Assembly (NCBI RefSeq): GCF_017086445.1
Contig: NZ_CP070968.1
Span: forward strand, 1,488,001 to 1,552,000
Length of the DNA: 64,000 nt
Direction of reading: 5' to 3'
Source of the DNA: Brevundimonas fontaquae
GTDB taxonomy: Bacteria > Pseudomonadota > Alphaproteobacteria > Caulobacterales > Caulobacteraceae
Shown: positions 34,003 to 43,000 of the stretch, in pieces
How the letters are laid out: the number at the start of each line of letters is the position of its first letter
How positions within the stretch are numbered: the stretch's first letter is position 1
Position numbers and translations under genes: made by a program
The notes under the pieces: generated by a model
What the model was told of the DNA's origin: nothing
Database searches by the model: none
The model's input: the letters and a program-made list of their open reading frames with translations, nothing else

Positions 34003-35340
34003 TCAGCCTCTCTGGAAGGGGTAGAAGTCGGTTCCGAGGTTCAGGATCGTCGTCAGTTCGTCCAGCGCGCCCCGGCTCTCGGTGAGCAGGTCGGGGTCGG
34101 CCAGATCGGCGGGGCGCAGTTCGTCGCGGTACCAGCGCCCGGCCCAGTCCGACAGACGCGCATGCAGTTCGTCGGTCAGGCGCATGGCCGGGTTCGTCGC
34201 CGCAAGCTCGGTCTCAGTCAACACGACACGCAGGCGCAGGCAGGCCGGTCCGCCGCCGTTGCGCATCGACTGGCGCACGTCGACATATTGCACCCGACCG
34301 ATCGGACCGTTGGAGGCGGCCAGCGCCTGCGCCACCGCATGGCTGCGCGGGTTGTCGCGGGTCTCGGTCGGACAGATCAGGGTCAGGCGATCCTCGCCCG
34401 GAACCTGGATCAGCATGGAGTTGAACAGATAGCTCGAAATCGCATCGGCCAACGGCAGGTCGGCGGCCGAGACCTCGACGAAGATCGGCTCGAACAGACC
34501 ATCGGCCGCGCGGCGGATGGCGGCCTGGGTCGCGGCCGTGTCCTCGAACGCCAACTCGTGGAAGAACAGGGTGTCCAGCGCCCCGACGCAGACCACGTCG
34601 TTGTGGAAGGTGCCGCCCGCGATGGCGGCGCGGGATTGCTGGGCCAGGATCGGCCGTCCGGCTTCGTGGCGGCGCACGATGGCTTCCGACGCTTCGCGCG
34701 TCTGGCGGGCGGGGAAGGGGCCGTCCCACGGCTCGAACGCCTCGCGACCCCAGACCAGCAGATTGACGCCGCGACCACCATGTTGGGCGCACAGGCGAAC
34801 GTGGTTTGCGGCGCCCTCGTCGGCCAGATGCGCGACCGCGGGCAGGGCGTCATGGACGGCGAACCGGCTGGCGTCGGGAAACAGGGCGTCCAAGGCGCGC
34901 TTCGTTTGCCGGTGCTCCAAGCTGCGGTGCAGATTGGTGTGCAGATTGGCCGGCGTGAAATGCACCCGGCCGTCCGCGGCGTCGGCGCTGGGCGTTACGG
35001 TCGCGGCGTTGGCGGCCCACATGGGCGAGGCCGAACAGGCGGCGGCGGCGAACGAGGGCGCGCTCCGCCAGGCCCGCTCCAGGACCTGCGCGTCCGAGCC
35101 GGTGAAACCCAGGGTCCGCAGGAAGGGGATATTCGGTCGCTCATGCGGCGGCAGGACGAACTGGGGCAGGCCCAGGTCCGCCAGGGTCTTCATCTTGTCG
35201 AGGCCCTGAAGCACGGCCGCGCGGGGATTGGACGCCTCACCCTTGTTCAGGCTGGACGCCAGATTGCCGGGCGACAGACCGGCGTAGGAATGTGTCGGCC
35301 CAATCAGACCGTCGGCGTTGGCCTCGACAGCGCTGATCAT
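34003..35340 (-). CDS. astB: N-succinylarginine dihydrolase
   Basis: 445 residues. Second step of the AST pathway: succinylarginine to succinylornithine, CO2 and ammonia. Conserved start EANADGLIGPTHSYAGLSPGNLAS, catalytic His in GGTFHNDVV, and the catalytic Cys in NGGGPACLRLRV. The frame is open upstream to 35412, but the ATG at 35340 overlaps the astD stop (ATGA) and gives the family N-terminus. Confidence 0.96.
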   Translation of the reverse strand: MISAVEANADGLIGPTHSYAGLSPGNLASSLNKGEASNPRAAVLQGLDKMKTLADLGLPQFVLPPHERPNIPFLRTLGFTGSDAQVLERAWRSAPSFAAAACSASPMWAANAATVTPSADAADGRVHFTPANLHTNLHRSLEHRQTKRALDALFPDASRFAVHDALPAVAHLADEGAANHVRLCAQHGGRGVNLLVWGREAFEPWDGPFPARQTREASEAIVRRHEAGRPILAQQSRAAIAGGTFHNDVVCVGALDTLFFHELAFEDTAATQAAIRRAADGLFEPIFVEVSAADLPLADAISSYLFNSMLIQVPGEDRLTLICPTETRDNPRSHAVAQALAASNGPIGRVQYVDVRQSMRNGGGPACLRLRVVLTETELAATNPAMRLTDELHARLSDWAGRWYRDELRPADLADPDLLTESRGALDELTTILNLGTDFYPFQRG

Positions 35341-36752
35341 CGCAATCCCTTGATCTCGCCTTCGATGTTGGCGACGGCGTCGGCCTCGAAACTGGCGACC
35401 GGATAGGCGCAATAGTCGGCGGCGTAATAGGCGCTGGGCCGGTGGTTGCCGCTGGCCCCCAGGCCGCCAAACGGCATGTCGCCGGCGGCGCCGGTGGTCG
35501 GGCGGTTGAAGTTGACCACGCCGGCGCGAATGCGGCGGATGAAGTGGTCCCAGTTCTTCGGATCATCGCTGACCAGACCGGCGGACAGGCCGTAGCGGGT
35601 CGCATTCGCCGCCTGGATCGCCGCGTCGAATGAGGCGACGCGCGTTACCGACAAGAAGGGCGCGAACATCTCTTCGTCCGGCACGTCGACCCCCGTCACG
35701 TCGATGATGGCCGGTTTGACGAAGGCGCCGGGCAGATTGGCGACCGGCCCCGACGCGCGGATGACCTTGGCCCCCATGTCGATCCGTTTCTGCAACGCCT
35801 TCAGCGCCGCCTCGGCCGCGCGCGCCGAGATCAGCGGGCCGGCATAGGGTTCGGGATCGCTGTCCCACGGGCCGAAGATCAGCCGGTCGGACAGGGCGGC
35901 GATGGCTTCGATGATCGCATCGCCTTGCGGTCCTTCCGGCACGATCAGGCGACGCGCGCACGAGCAACGCTGGCCGGTGGTGATGAAGGCGGATTGAACG
36001 GCGATGCCCGCGACGGCCTCGGCATCCGCTGCGTCCCACACGACCAGTGGGTTATTGCCGCCCAATTCCAGCGCCAGGATGACGTGGGGATCATCCGCGA
36101 ACTTGCGCCGAAAATGCGCGCCCGCCGCGCCCGAGCCTGTGAACATCAGGGCGTCGATACCGGCGTCCAGCAGGGCCGCCCCGGTCTCGCGACCGCCCTG
36201 GACCACATTGACCACACCGGTCGGCAGATCGGCGGCGGCGAAGGCCTCAGCCATCACCTGACCGACTAGGGGCGTTTCTTCCGACGGCTTGAAGACGACC
36301 GTGTCGCCCGCAAGCAGGGCGGGGACGATATGGCCGTTCGGCAGATGGCCGGGGAAGTTGAACGGGCCAAGCACCGCCGCCACGCCGTGTGGACGGTGCC
36401 GCAGGGTCGCGCGGCCGAACGCCGTATCGCTGGTCCGTTCGCCGGTGCGCTCGTCATAGGCGCGGATCGAGATGTCCACCTTGCCGATCATGGCGGCGGC
36501 CTCGGTCTTGGTTTCCCACAGCGGCTTGCCGGTCTCGCGCGCGATGGCCTCGGCGATCTGGGGCGCGCGATCTTTCAGGACGGCCTGATAGCGTTTGACG
36601 GCGTCGATCCGGTCGGCGCGCGGTGCATCGGCCCAGGCGGGGAAGGCGGTGCGGGCGGCGTCGACGGCGGCCTGGACCTGGGCAGGGCTGGCGGCCTCGC
36701 CCTCCCAGTTGGTCGCTTCGGTGGCGGGATCGGTGGAGGTGAAACGGGTCAT
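35337..36752 (-). CDS. astD: Succinylglutamate-semialdehyde dehydrogenase
   Basis: 471 residues. Aldehyde dehydrogenase with the catalytic Cys in TTGQRCSCARRL, the Glu in ALELGGNNP, and the cofactor segment GPFNFPGHLPNGHIVPALLAGD. AstD-type by sequence around GQRCSCARRL and by its operon. Oxidises succinylglutamate semialdehyde to succinylglutamate. 4-bp overlaps with both neighbours. Confidence 0.95.
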   Translation of the reverse strand: MTRFTSTDPATEATNWEGEAASPAQVQAAVDAARTAFPAWADAPRADRIDAVKRYQAVLKDRAPQIAEAIARETGKPLWETKTEAAAMIGKVDISIRAYDERTGERTSDTAFGRATLRHRPHGVAAVLGPFNFPGHLPNGHIVPALLAGDTVVFKPSEETPLVGQVMAEAFAAADLPTGVVNVVQGGRETGAALLDAGIDALMFTGSGAAGAHFRRKFADDPHVILALELGGNNPLVVWDAADAEAVAGIAVQSAFITTGQRCSCARRLIVPEGPQGDAIIEAIAALSDRLIFGPWDSDPEPYAGPLISARAAEAALKALQKRIDMGAKVIRASGPVANLPGAFVKPAIIDVTGVDVPDEEMFAPFLSVTRVASFDAAIQAANATRYGLSAGLVSDDPKNWDHFIRRIRAGVVNFNRPTTGAAGDMPFGGLGASGNHRPSAYYAADYCAYPVASFEADAVANIEGEIKGLR

Positions 36753-37756
36753 GATTTTACTCGCACAGTGTCTCCGCCGCGCACCTTGAGCGCGGCGGCG
36801 GTTTCGGCGGTCAGGCGAACGGCGTCGCCATCGATGTCGGCCTTGGCGCGAACGGCGCGGAAGGCGGCGACGCTGTCGGTTGAGATCAGGGCCGGCAACT
36901 CGGCCTCAACCCCCTCGACGATCTGAACCGTCAGGCGCCGGGCGTCACGCACGGTCCGGATATTGTCGCGGCCGCAAGCGACGGTCGGACCGGCGTCGAA
37001 GATGTCGACCAGACCATTGGGCCGGAAGCCCTCGCTTTCCAGCAGGGCCATGGCCGGCACGCCTTGCGGATGGACCTTGCCGATCACCGCACGGGCCGGT
37101 TCCGGCAGCAGCTCGGTATAGATCGGGTGTCGCGGAGCCAGGTCCAAGATGAATTGCTTGTCCGTCGAGCCGGTCATCCGGTCGGCGTGGTCGAACTCCA
37201 TCGGGAAGAATTTGTGCGCCACATGGTCCCAGAACGGGCAGGCGCCGTCGGGCGTGAAGACGCCGCGCAATTCGGCCAACACGTTGTCGGCGAACAGCTC
37301 GGGCTGGGCGCCGATCAGCATGTATCGCGACTGGCTGAGCAGACGGCCCGCGCCGCCCTTTCTCCGATCCGCCTTCAGGAACAGCGAACCGACCTCGGTC
37401 CAACCCGTGCATTCATTGACCAGAACCAGGGTCTGGTGATCCAGCTTCACCCCCAGCGAGGGCGACTGGACGGTGTTGTTGACGACGCGGAACGAGAAGA
37501 AGGGTCGCTTCAGTCCAACCGTCGCCTTGACCGAGCCGACGCCGTCGATGTCGCCCGTGTCGCCGTCTTCCAACATCAGGGTGTACCAGGCCTCTTGCCA
37601 TGGCACGCGACCTTCGAAGCTGGCTTGGCTCAGCTCCAGCCGATCGGCCAGGGCATCGGGGTCTTCAGGCAGGCTGGTGAAGCCGGGGCCGGACAGGATG
37701 GCCAGTTCCAGCAGATGATCGAGATCGGCGGGGCTGGCGGGACGGACGACAAGCAT
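36749..37756 (-). CDS. astA: Arginine N-succinyltransferase
   Basis: 335 residues. GNAT-related AstA signature: MLVVRPASPADLDHLLELA, TVQSPSLGVKLDHQTLVLVNECTG, EVGSLFLKADRRKGGAGRLLSQSRY and the conserved PEPARAVIGKVHPQG. First enzyme of the pathway, transferring succinyl from succinyl-CoA to arginine. It starts one base after the stop of the M20 hydrolase gene. Confidence 0.95.
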   Translation of the reverse strand: MLVVRPASPADLDHLLELAILSGPGFTSLPEDPDALADRLELSQASFEGRVPWQEAWYTLMLEDGDTGDIDGVGSVKATVGLKRPFFSFRVVNNTVQSPSLGVKLDHQTLVLVNECTGWTEVGSLFLKADRRKGGAGRLLSQSRYMLIGAQPELFADNVLAELRGVFTPDGACPFWDHVAHKFFPMEFDHADRMTGSTDKQFILDLAPRHPIYTELLPEPARAVIGKVHPQGVPAMALLESEGFRPNGLVDIFDAGPTVACGRDNIRTVRDARRLTVQIVEGVEAELPALISTDSVAAFRAVRAKADIDGDAVRLTAETAAALKVRGGDTVRVKS

Positions 37757-37757
37757 T

Positions 37758-39008
37758 CTACAGGGTTTCCATCCGCAGGGATTTCAGTTTGGCCGCATCT
37801 ATTTCACCCGACGCGATCTTGCACAGGATCAGGGCGCTCAGCTGGGCGCGTTCGACGAAGCTGTCGGGCCAGGCGAACTCCTGATCCGAATGGATGTCGC
37901 CCCCGCGAACGCCAAGGGTGTCGATATTGGGCAGGCCGGCGGCGTGCAGATTGTTGCCCTCGCACACCCCGCCCGACGGTTTCCAGGCGATGGGCTGGCC
38001 CAACAGGGCGCCCGCTTCCTTAACCGCCTCGAACAGGGCGGTCTGGGCGTCGTCCATCGGCTTGGGCGCACGGGTGAAGCCACCGTGCAGATCCAGCGTC
38101 AGACCCTCGAACGGCGGCGTGGCGGCGATGGCCCGCACCGATGCGTCGATCCAGTCGGCCGCCGCCTTGTCCGGCACCCGGACGTTGAACCGCACCACGG
38201 CGTTGTCGGCGACGACGTTCAACGCGCCCCCGCCCGAAATCTTGGCGACGTTGACGGTGACGCCTTCGTGCTGACCGTTCAAGCCGTGCAGGGCCGCGGC
38301 GATGATGGCGGCGCCGGCGACCGCATTGCGGCCTTCGTCGAAGGCGCGGCCGGCGTGGGCGGCGCGACCCGTCACGATCAGATGGTAGTTGCCGCTGCCC
38401 TTGCGCGCGCCCGCCAACGTGCCGTCCGCCAGAGCCGGTTCATAGGTCAGGCCGACATGGCCGCGCGCGCCCAGTTCGGCCAGCAGCGGAGCGGACGCCG
38501 GCGAGCCGATTTCTTCGTCGGGGCTCAGCAGCACGGTCCAGCCGACGCCATGTTTGTCTGGATGGGTCTCGAACGCCTCCAGCGCGGCCAGCAGCACGCT
38601 GATCCCACCCTTCATGTCGGCGACGCCCGGCCCGTTCAGGGCGCCGTCGGCGCGCGTGGTGACGGTCTGGAATCGGCTGTCGGCGGGGAAGACGGTGTCA
38701 TAGTGGCCGGTCAGCACGACCTGGATCGGGGCCTCCGGCCGGGCGGTGATCTTCAGCGCGTCGGCATGGGCCTCGGTCCGCACCGATCCGTCGTCGGTGA
38801 CGGTTGTCGAGCCCTGTGTCGGGAGGCGTTCGACGGTGGCGGACAGGGCGCCCGCCGCCGCTTCCAGAACATCCAGAACAGCATTCAGACCGGCGGCGTT
38901 GCGGCTGCCGGAGTTGATGTTCGCCCAGTCGATGGTACGGCCGATGATCGTCTCGCGTCGCGCGGCGACGTGGTCGAGGACGGCCTGGTCCGAGGTCAGA
39001 ATCCGCAT
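37758..39008 (-). CDS. M20-family metallohydrolase in the AST operon
   Basis: 416 residues, first gene of the arginine-degradation operon. M20 motifs: metal His/Asp in LTGHYDTVFP, the bridging Asp in GVADMKGG, the catalytic Glu-Glu in SPDEEIGS, the dimerisation-domain His of this family in GRAAHAGRAF, and the distal His near GGDIHSDQEF. M20 relatives remove N-succinyl or N-acetyl groups (DapE, ArgE). No astE is seen, so it may perform the final desuccinylation (inference). Start is ATG 39008; the frame upstream to 39110 overlaps the divergent gene. Confidence 0.85.
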   Translation of the reverse strand: MRILTSDQAVLDHVAARRETIIGRTIDWANINSGSRNAAGLNAVLDVLEAAAGALSATVERLPTQGSTTVTDDGSVRTEAHADALKITARPEAPIQVVLTGHYDTVFPADSRFQTVTTRADGALNGPGVADMKGGISVLLAALEAFETHPDKHGVGWTVLLSPDEEIGSPASAPLLAELGARGHVGLTYEPALADGTLAGARKGSGNYHLIVTGRAAHAGRAFDEGRNAVAGAAIIAAALHGLNGQHEGVTVNVAKISGGGALNVVADNAVVRFNVRVPDKAAADWIDASVRAIAATPPFEGLTLDLHGGFTRAPKPMDDAQTALFEAVKEAGALLGQPIAWKPSGGVCEGNNLHAAGLPNIDTLGVRGGDIHSDQEFAWPDSFVERAQLSALILCKIASGEIDAAKLKSLRMETL

Positions 39009-39103
39009 CGGCCGGACCCTAGACGCCTCGACCCCAAAGGTGAAGGTCGGGGCCTGTAAGTCATCGCCGATCACCGCTAGGTTCCGCTCGAAACGAGGGC
39101 CAC

Positions 39104-39646
39104 ATGACACGCAACAAGATCGACCTCTGGCTCCGCGCCATGAACCCGCTGAAGCTGCCGCGCGGCATGGCCGAGGCGCAGCGTTCCGCGCGCTCCATGG
39201 TGATCGGGCTGGTCATCGCCCTAATCGTCGGCCTGATCCCGACCTGGTGGATGTTCACCTCGGGCTGGTTCGAGACGGCGATGAGCGCGGAGTACGCCAA
39301 GATGGGTCTGTCGGCGGATCAGTTGGCCATGCAGCAGGAGATGATGAAGGTCATGTGGCCCTTCGCCATCGCCTCGGGCGCGATCTTCTCCGTCCTGTTC
39401 TATGGCGTCGTGGCGGTGGTTCAGTGGCGCATGATGACGCGCGCCATCCCGATCATCATGCTGGCGCTGATCGCCTATAGCGTGGTGGCCAATCTGGGGA
39501 TGCGGCTGCTGGGGACCTTGCCATCGCCGGACCTTCCGCTGTGGATCAACCTGACGACCTGGCCCGCCATGCTCGTGTCGGGCGTGATCTATGTCGCATC
39601 GCTGCAGGGCGCCATGCTGCTGCATCGCCTGAAGCAGGAGGCGTGA
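39104..39646 (+). CDS. Hypothetical integral membrane protein
   Basis: 180 residues with four or five membrane spans (VIGLVIALIVGLIPTWWMF; FAIASGAIFSVLFYGVVAVVQW; AIPIIMLALIAYSVVANLGM; a last one near WPAMLVSGVIYVAS). Yip1-like in layout, but the family is not certain. Its stop overlaps the ArsC-like start (TGATG). The gap to the divergent M20 gene is 95 bp. Confidence 0.75.
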   Translation: MTRNKIDLWLRAMNPLKLPRGMAEAQRSARSMVIGLVIALIVGLIPTWWMFTSGWFETAMSAEYAKMGLSADQLAMQQEMMKVMWPFAIASGAIFSVLFYGVVAVVQWRMMTRAIPIIMLALIAYSVVANLGMRLLGTLPSPDLPLWINLTTWPAMLVSGVIYVASLQGAMLLHRLKQEA

Positions 39647-39987
39647 TGTCGGTCGTCCTCTACCACAATCCGAAATGCAGCACGTCGCGCAACGCCCTGG
39701 CTGTGCTGCGCGAGCAGGGCGTCGAACCAACGGTGGTCGAATATCTGAAGACAGGCTGGGATCAAGAGACGCTGGAGCGTCTAGCGTCCAGAACCGGCGT
39801 CGGTCTGTCCGGCCTGCTGCGTAAGAAGGAGGCCGACGCCAAGGCTCTGCTGGACGCCGGCGCGGATGACGAAGCCGTATTGGCTGCAGCGATCGCTCAG
39901 CCGATCCTGATCGAACGTCCGATGGTCGAGACCGACAAGGGCGCCGTCATCGGCCGGCCCGTGGAGCGGGTGCTGGAGGTTCTCTAG
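39646..39987 (+). CDS. arsC: ArsC-family reductase (arsenate reductase, glutaredoxin type)
   Basis: 113 residues. The nucleophile Cys is in YHNPKCSTSRNAL, and the three ArsC arginines are kept in LLRKK, ILIERPMV and GRPVERVL. Reduces arsenate with glutathione and glutaredoxin in the classical enzyme. No arsenite pump or ArsR gene is nearby, so it could be a YfgD-type relative. The ATG at 39646 overlaps the upstream stop; the longer frame from 39541 is not the gene. Confidence 0.87.
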   Translation: MSVVLYHNPKCSTSRNALAVLREQGVEPTVVEYLKTGWDQETLERLASRTGVGLSGLLRKKEADAKALLDAGADDEAVLAAAIAQPILIERPMVETDKGAVIGRPVERVLEVL

Positions 39988-40008
39988 CGACTGATCCGAC
40001 GGGGCGGC

Positions 40009-43000
40009 CTAGCGGTTCCGGCCGCCCCGGTTCGGACGACGGTCGCCCGCCTCGCGGCTTTCGTGACGCCAGCGGATCGACAGGCTGGTCTGGCCCTGGC
40101 CGCCGAACTGCGAGGCGATGGCGACGTTGCGCCGAGGCTGCCATTCGACCTTGACCGCCGCACCATTCTGACCGCCGCCGATGACCTCCAGATAGACGTC
40201 GTCGGTGATGTAGCGACCGCCCGCAACCGTGACCGCAGACGCGTCGCCGCCGAACGACAGCCGGTCCAGCCCCGCCAGCTCGCGCAGGTTGCCGATCACG
40301 TCGAACCCGCCGCCGCCCGCCAGGGCCGCGACCCCGGCCGCCAGCTGGGCCGCCTCGAAAGCCGACAGCTGCGACGCTGACCGTCCGAACAGTACCTGCG
40401 ACAGGATTTCGTCCTGGGGCAGGGACGGGGTGGAGGTCAGGGCGATCTTGGGTTCGGCGGCCGTTCCGGTGACGTTGATCGAGGCGGTCAGGGCCGCGTC
40501 CTCGCGCGTCGCCGCCAGGTTCAGACGGATCTGCTTGGGATCGGTAGACAGGGTGACGCGACCGGTGTCGTCGAACACAAACCGCTTGCCTGCGAACTCA
40601 TAATCGCCGCGCACCACATTGGTCGTGCCGGTCAGTTGCGGCTGGGCGATCGTGCCGCGCACCCGGGCGTTCACGTCCAGGATCACGTTCAGGCCGCGAC
40701 CGTTGACCCGCACCTTGCCGCCGCTGGAACGCAGGACGATGTCCATGCCGATCTGAGGGCCGCGCGCCTTCTGCTCGGTCTCCTCCGGATCGCCGCCGGG
40801 ACGATTGATCTCGACCACATCCATCGAGACGATGCCGGTGGCGCCGGGCAGTTCCGGTTCGATCTTGGCCTCGTCGATGTCGATGCGGCCGCCTAGCTGG
40901 ATATTGCCGTCGGCGCCGCGAACGATGGTGATCGGGCCCGAGGCGCGGGCCTCAGCGATATCGTTGTCGATGACCCGGAAGCGGTTCAGCATCAGTTGTG
41001 CGTTCGATCCGGAGCCTTGGCGCAGACCGATGCGGCCCTGGCCGGACACCGTGCCACCCTTGCCATCGTTGGCCGTGAAGGTTTCGATCTGGGCGGCTGT
41101 GTCGTCGAACCGGGTCCGAAGCGTCAAGTCGCTGAGCACCAGACCGACCGCATTCTCGCGATAGGAGCCTTGGCTCAGATCGAACCGGCCGTTCAGACGC
41201 GGTGCGTTCAGCGTCCCGCCGATCGTCGCCTGACCCGCCACCTGACCCGCCAGGCTGCGGTCGCCGCCCAGGAACAGGTCCCAGATCGGCTGGATCTGCC
41301 CGTTGATCGACACCCGGCCCGACATCTCGCGCGTCCGCGCGATGGCGAGGCGCAACGGCGCGGCCGAGGCCTCGACCGGCAGGATGACATCGGCGGACGC
41401 CTGAACCGCGCCCTCGTCGACCGCCGTCGCCTTGATGCTCAGCCGGTCGCCCGCCAGGGTCGCGTCGACACGCCCATCGACGGCCAGGCCGCGAGGCGCA
41501 TCGATGCTGCGCACGTTCTGCAGCGCGATATTGGCCGTGCCCGACAGGTCGCTGCCGGCGCCGCGCAGGGCGACCTGACCGGTCACGCTGCCGCGCAGTT
41601 CGGGCGAGATGGAGCCCAGATCGACCCGCGTCAGGTCGGCCTGGATCGCGGCGCCGCGCGCATCCTGGCGCAGGTCGGCCAGCAGCACGCCGCCGCCCAC
41701 GCCCAGATCCAGATGCGCCGTGCGCGTAGCCCCATTCAGGGTGATCGAGGCCGGGCTGCGGGTCGTGAACGCCACCTCGCGCACCCGGCCGCCGCCGCGC
41801 AGCGTCAGACCGTGCGTCGTGTTCTGACGCGAATAGACGCCCGTGCCGTTGAACTGGGCCGGGTTGGGGCCGCCCACGTCCAGCGCCAGGGTGAAGGGCA
41901 GGTTGTTCAGGGTGCCGCGCCCGTCCAGATCCAATTTGCGAATGATCCAGCTCTGACCCGCCAGCCGGACGTTGCGACCGCTGACGTCCAGAATGGCGCT
42001 GTCAGATCCGCCGCCGTCGGTCAGCCGCACCCGTCCGTTGGCTTCGCCCGAAGCCAGGAAGGCCCCCGCGCGCGCCGAGAAGGTCAGGTCCGCGCTGGAG
42101 GGAATGCTGTCGGACAGGGCGATGGCGCCCCGGGCCGTCACGCCGCCGGCGTCCACGTCCAGATCGCTGAGCCGAATGCGCTTGCCGCCCAGGAAGAAGT
42201 TGCCCGAAGCGCGCGCCGGTCCATAGTTCGAGCCGCTGACCACCGAAATCCGGCCGTCCGACGCATCCGCGCCCTTGCGGAAGCTCAGCGTCAGGTCGGC
42301 GTTGTTCAGCGTCAGAGCGCCGGCCGTGACCTGCTGGAAGCCGGCGGTCAGATCGACGCGCGGCTGGGCCAGCGTGCCGGTCAGGGCGCCGCGTCCGTTC
42401 ATGTCGCCGCCGATCTCGACAGGCCCGGCCGCGAACGGGCCGCGCGCGTTCCAGTCCAGCGCCAGCCTCAGCTTGCCGGCGGTTTCGATAATGCCCTTGG
42501 CCCCCGCGCGCCCGGCCGCGCCGGTCAGTTCGCCGCGCTCGACCTCGATGCGTCCGCCGTTCAGCTTGCCGGCCAGATGCAGACGCGGCGTCTTGCCGAG
42601 CAGGCGATCAAGTTCGTCCAGACCCACTGTCAGATTGCGGCCCCGTCCGTCGAAGTTCAGCACCCACGGCGCGCCGGCCCGCGCCGACGAAGCCCGGATC
42701 GGGCCGCCGAAGGCGCCGCGCGCGTCCGGCAGCACGCGCCTGGCGTCGGTCAGCTGCGCCTCGCCGCGGAAGTTCATCCCGCCCAGCAGATTGCGCGAGC
42801 CCGAGCCGTTCAGCGTCAGGCCCTGACCCTGCAGATCGACCTTGGTTAGCAGGATGGCGCCGTCTTTCATCCGAGCCGCCTTCATCTGCACCCGCGGGGC
42901 GGGACCCAAGAGGCCGCCGATGATGCCTTCGCCTGATCCGCCGTTGGCGCGAATGTCGCCGTCGAGATCGATGCGGCCGTTCTTGACCGCGACGTTCAGC

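Noticed and set aside
39646-39987. An arsenic-resistance operon
   Set aside because: Only an ArsC-like reductase is present; no arsR, arsB/acr3 or arsH nearby.
40996-42849. 617-aa open frame on the plus strand inside tamB
   Set aside because: Arg/Gln/Ala-rich antisense shadow of tamB with no motif and no ribosome site; the tamB frame carries clear family motifs throughout.
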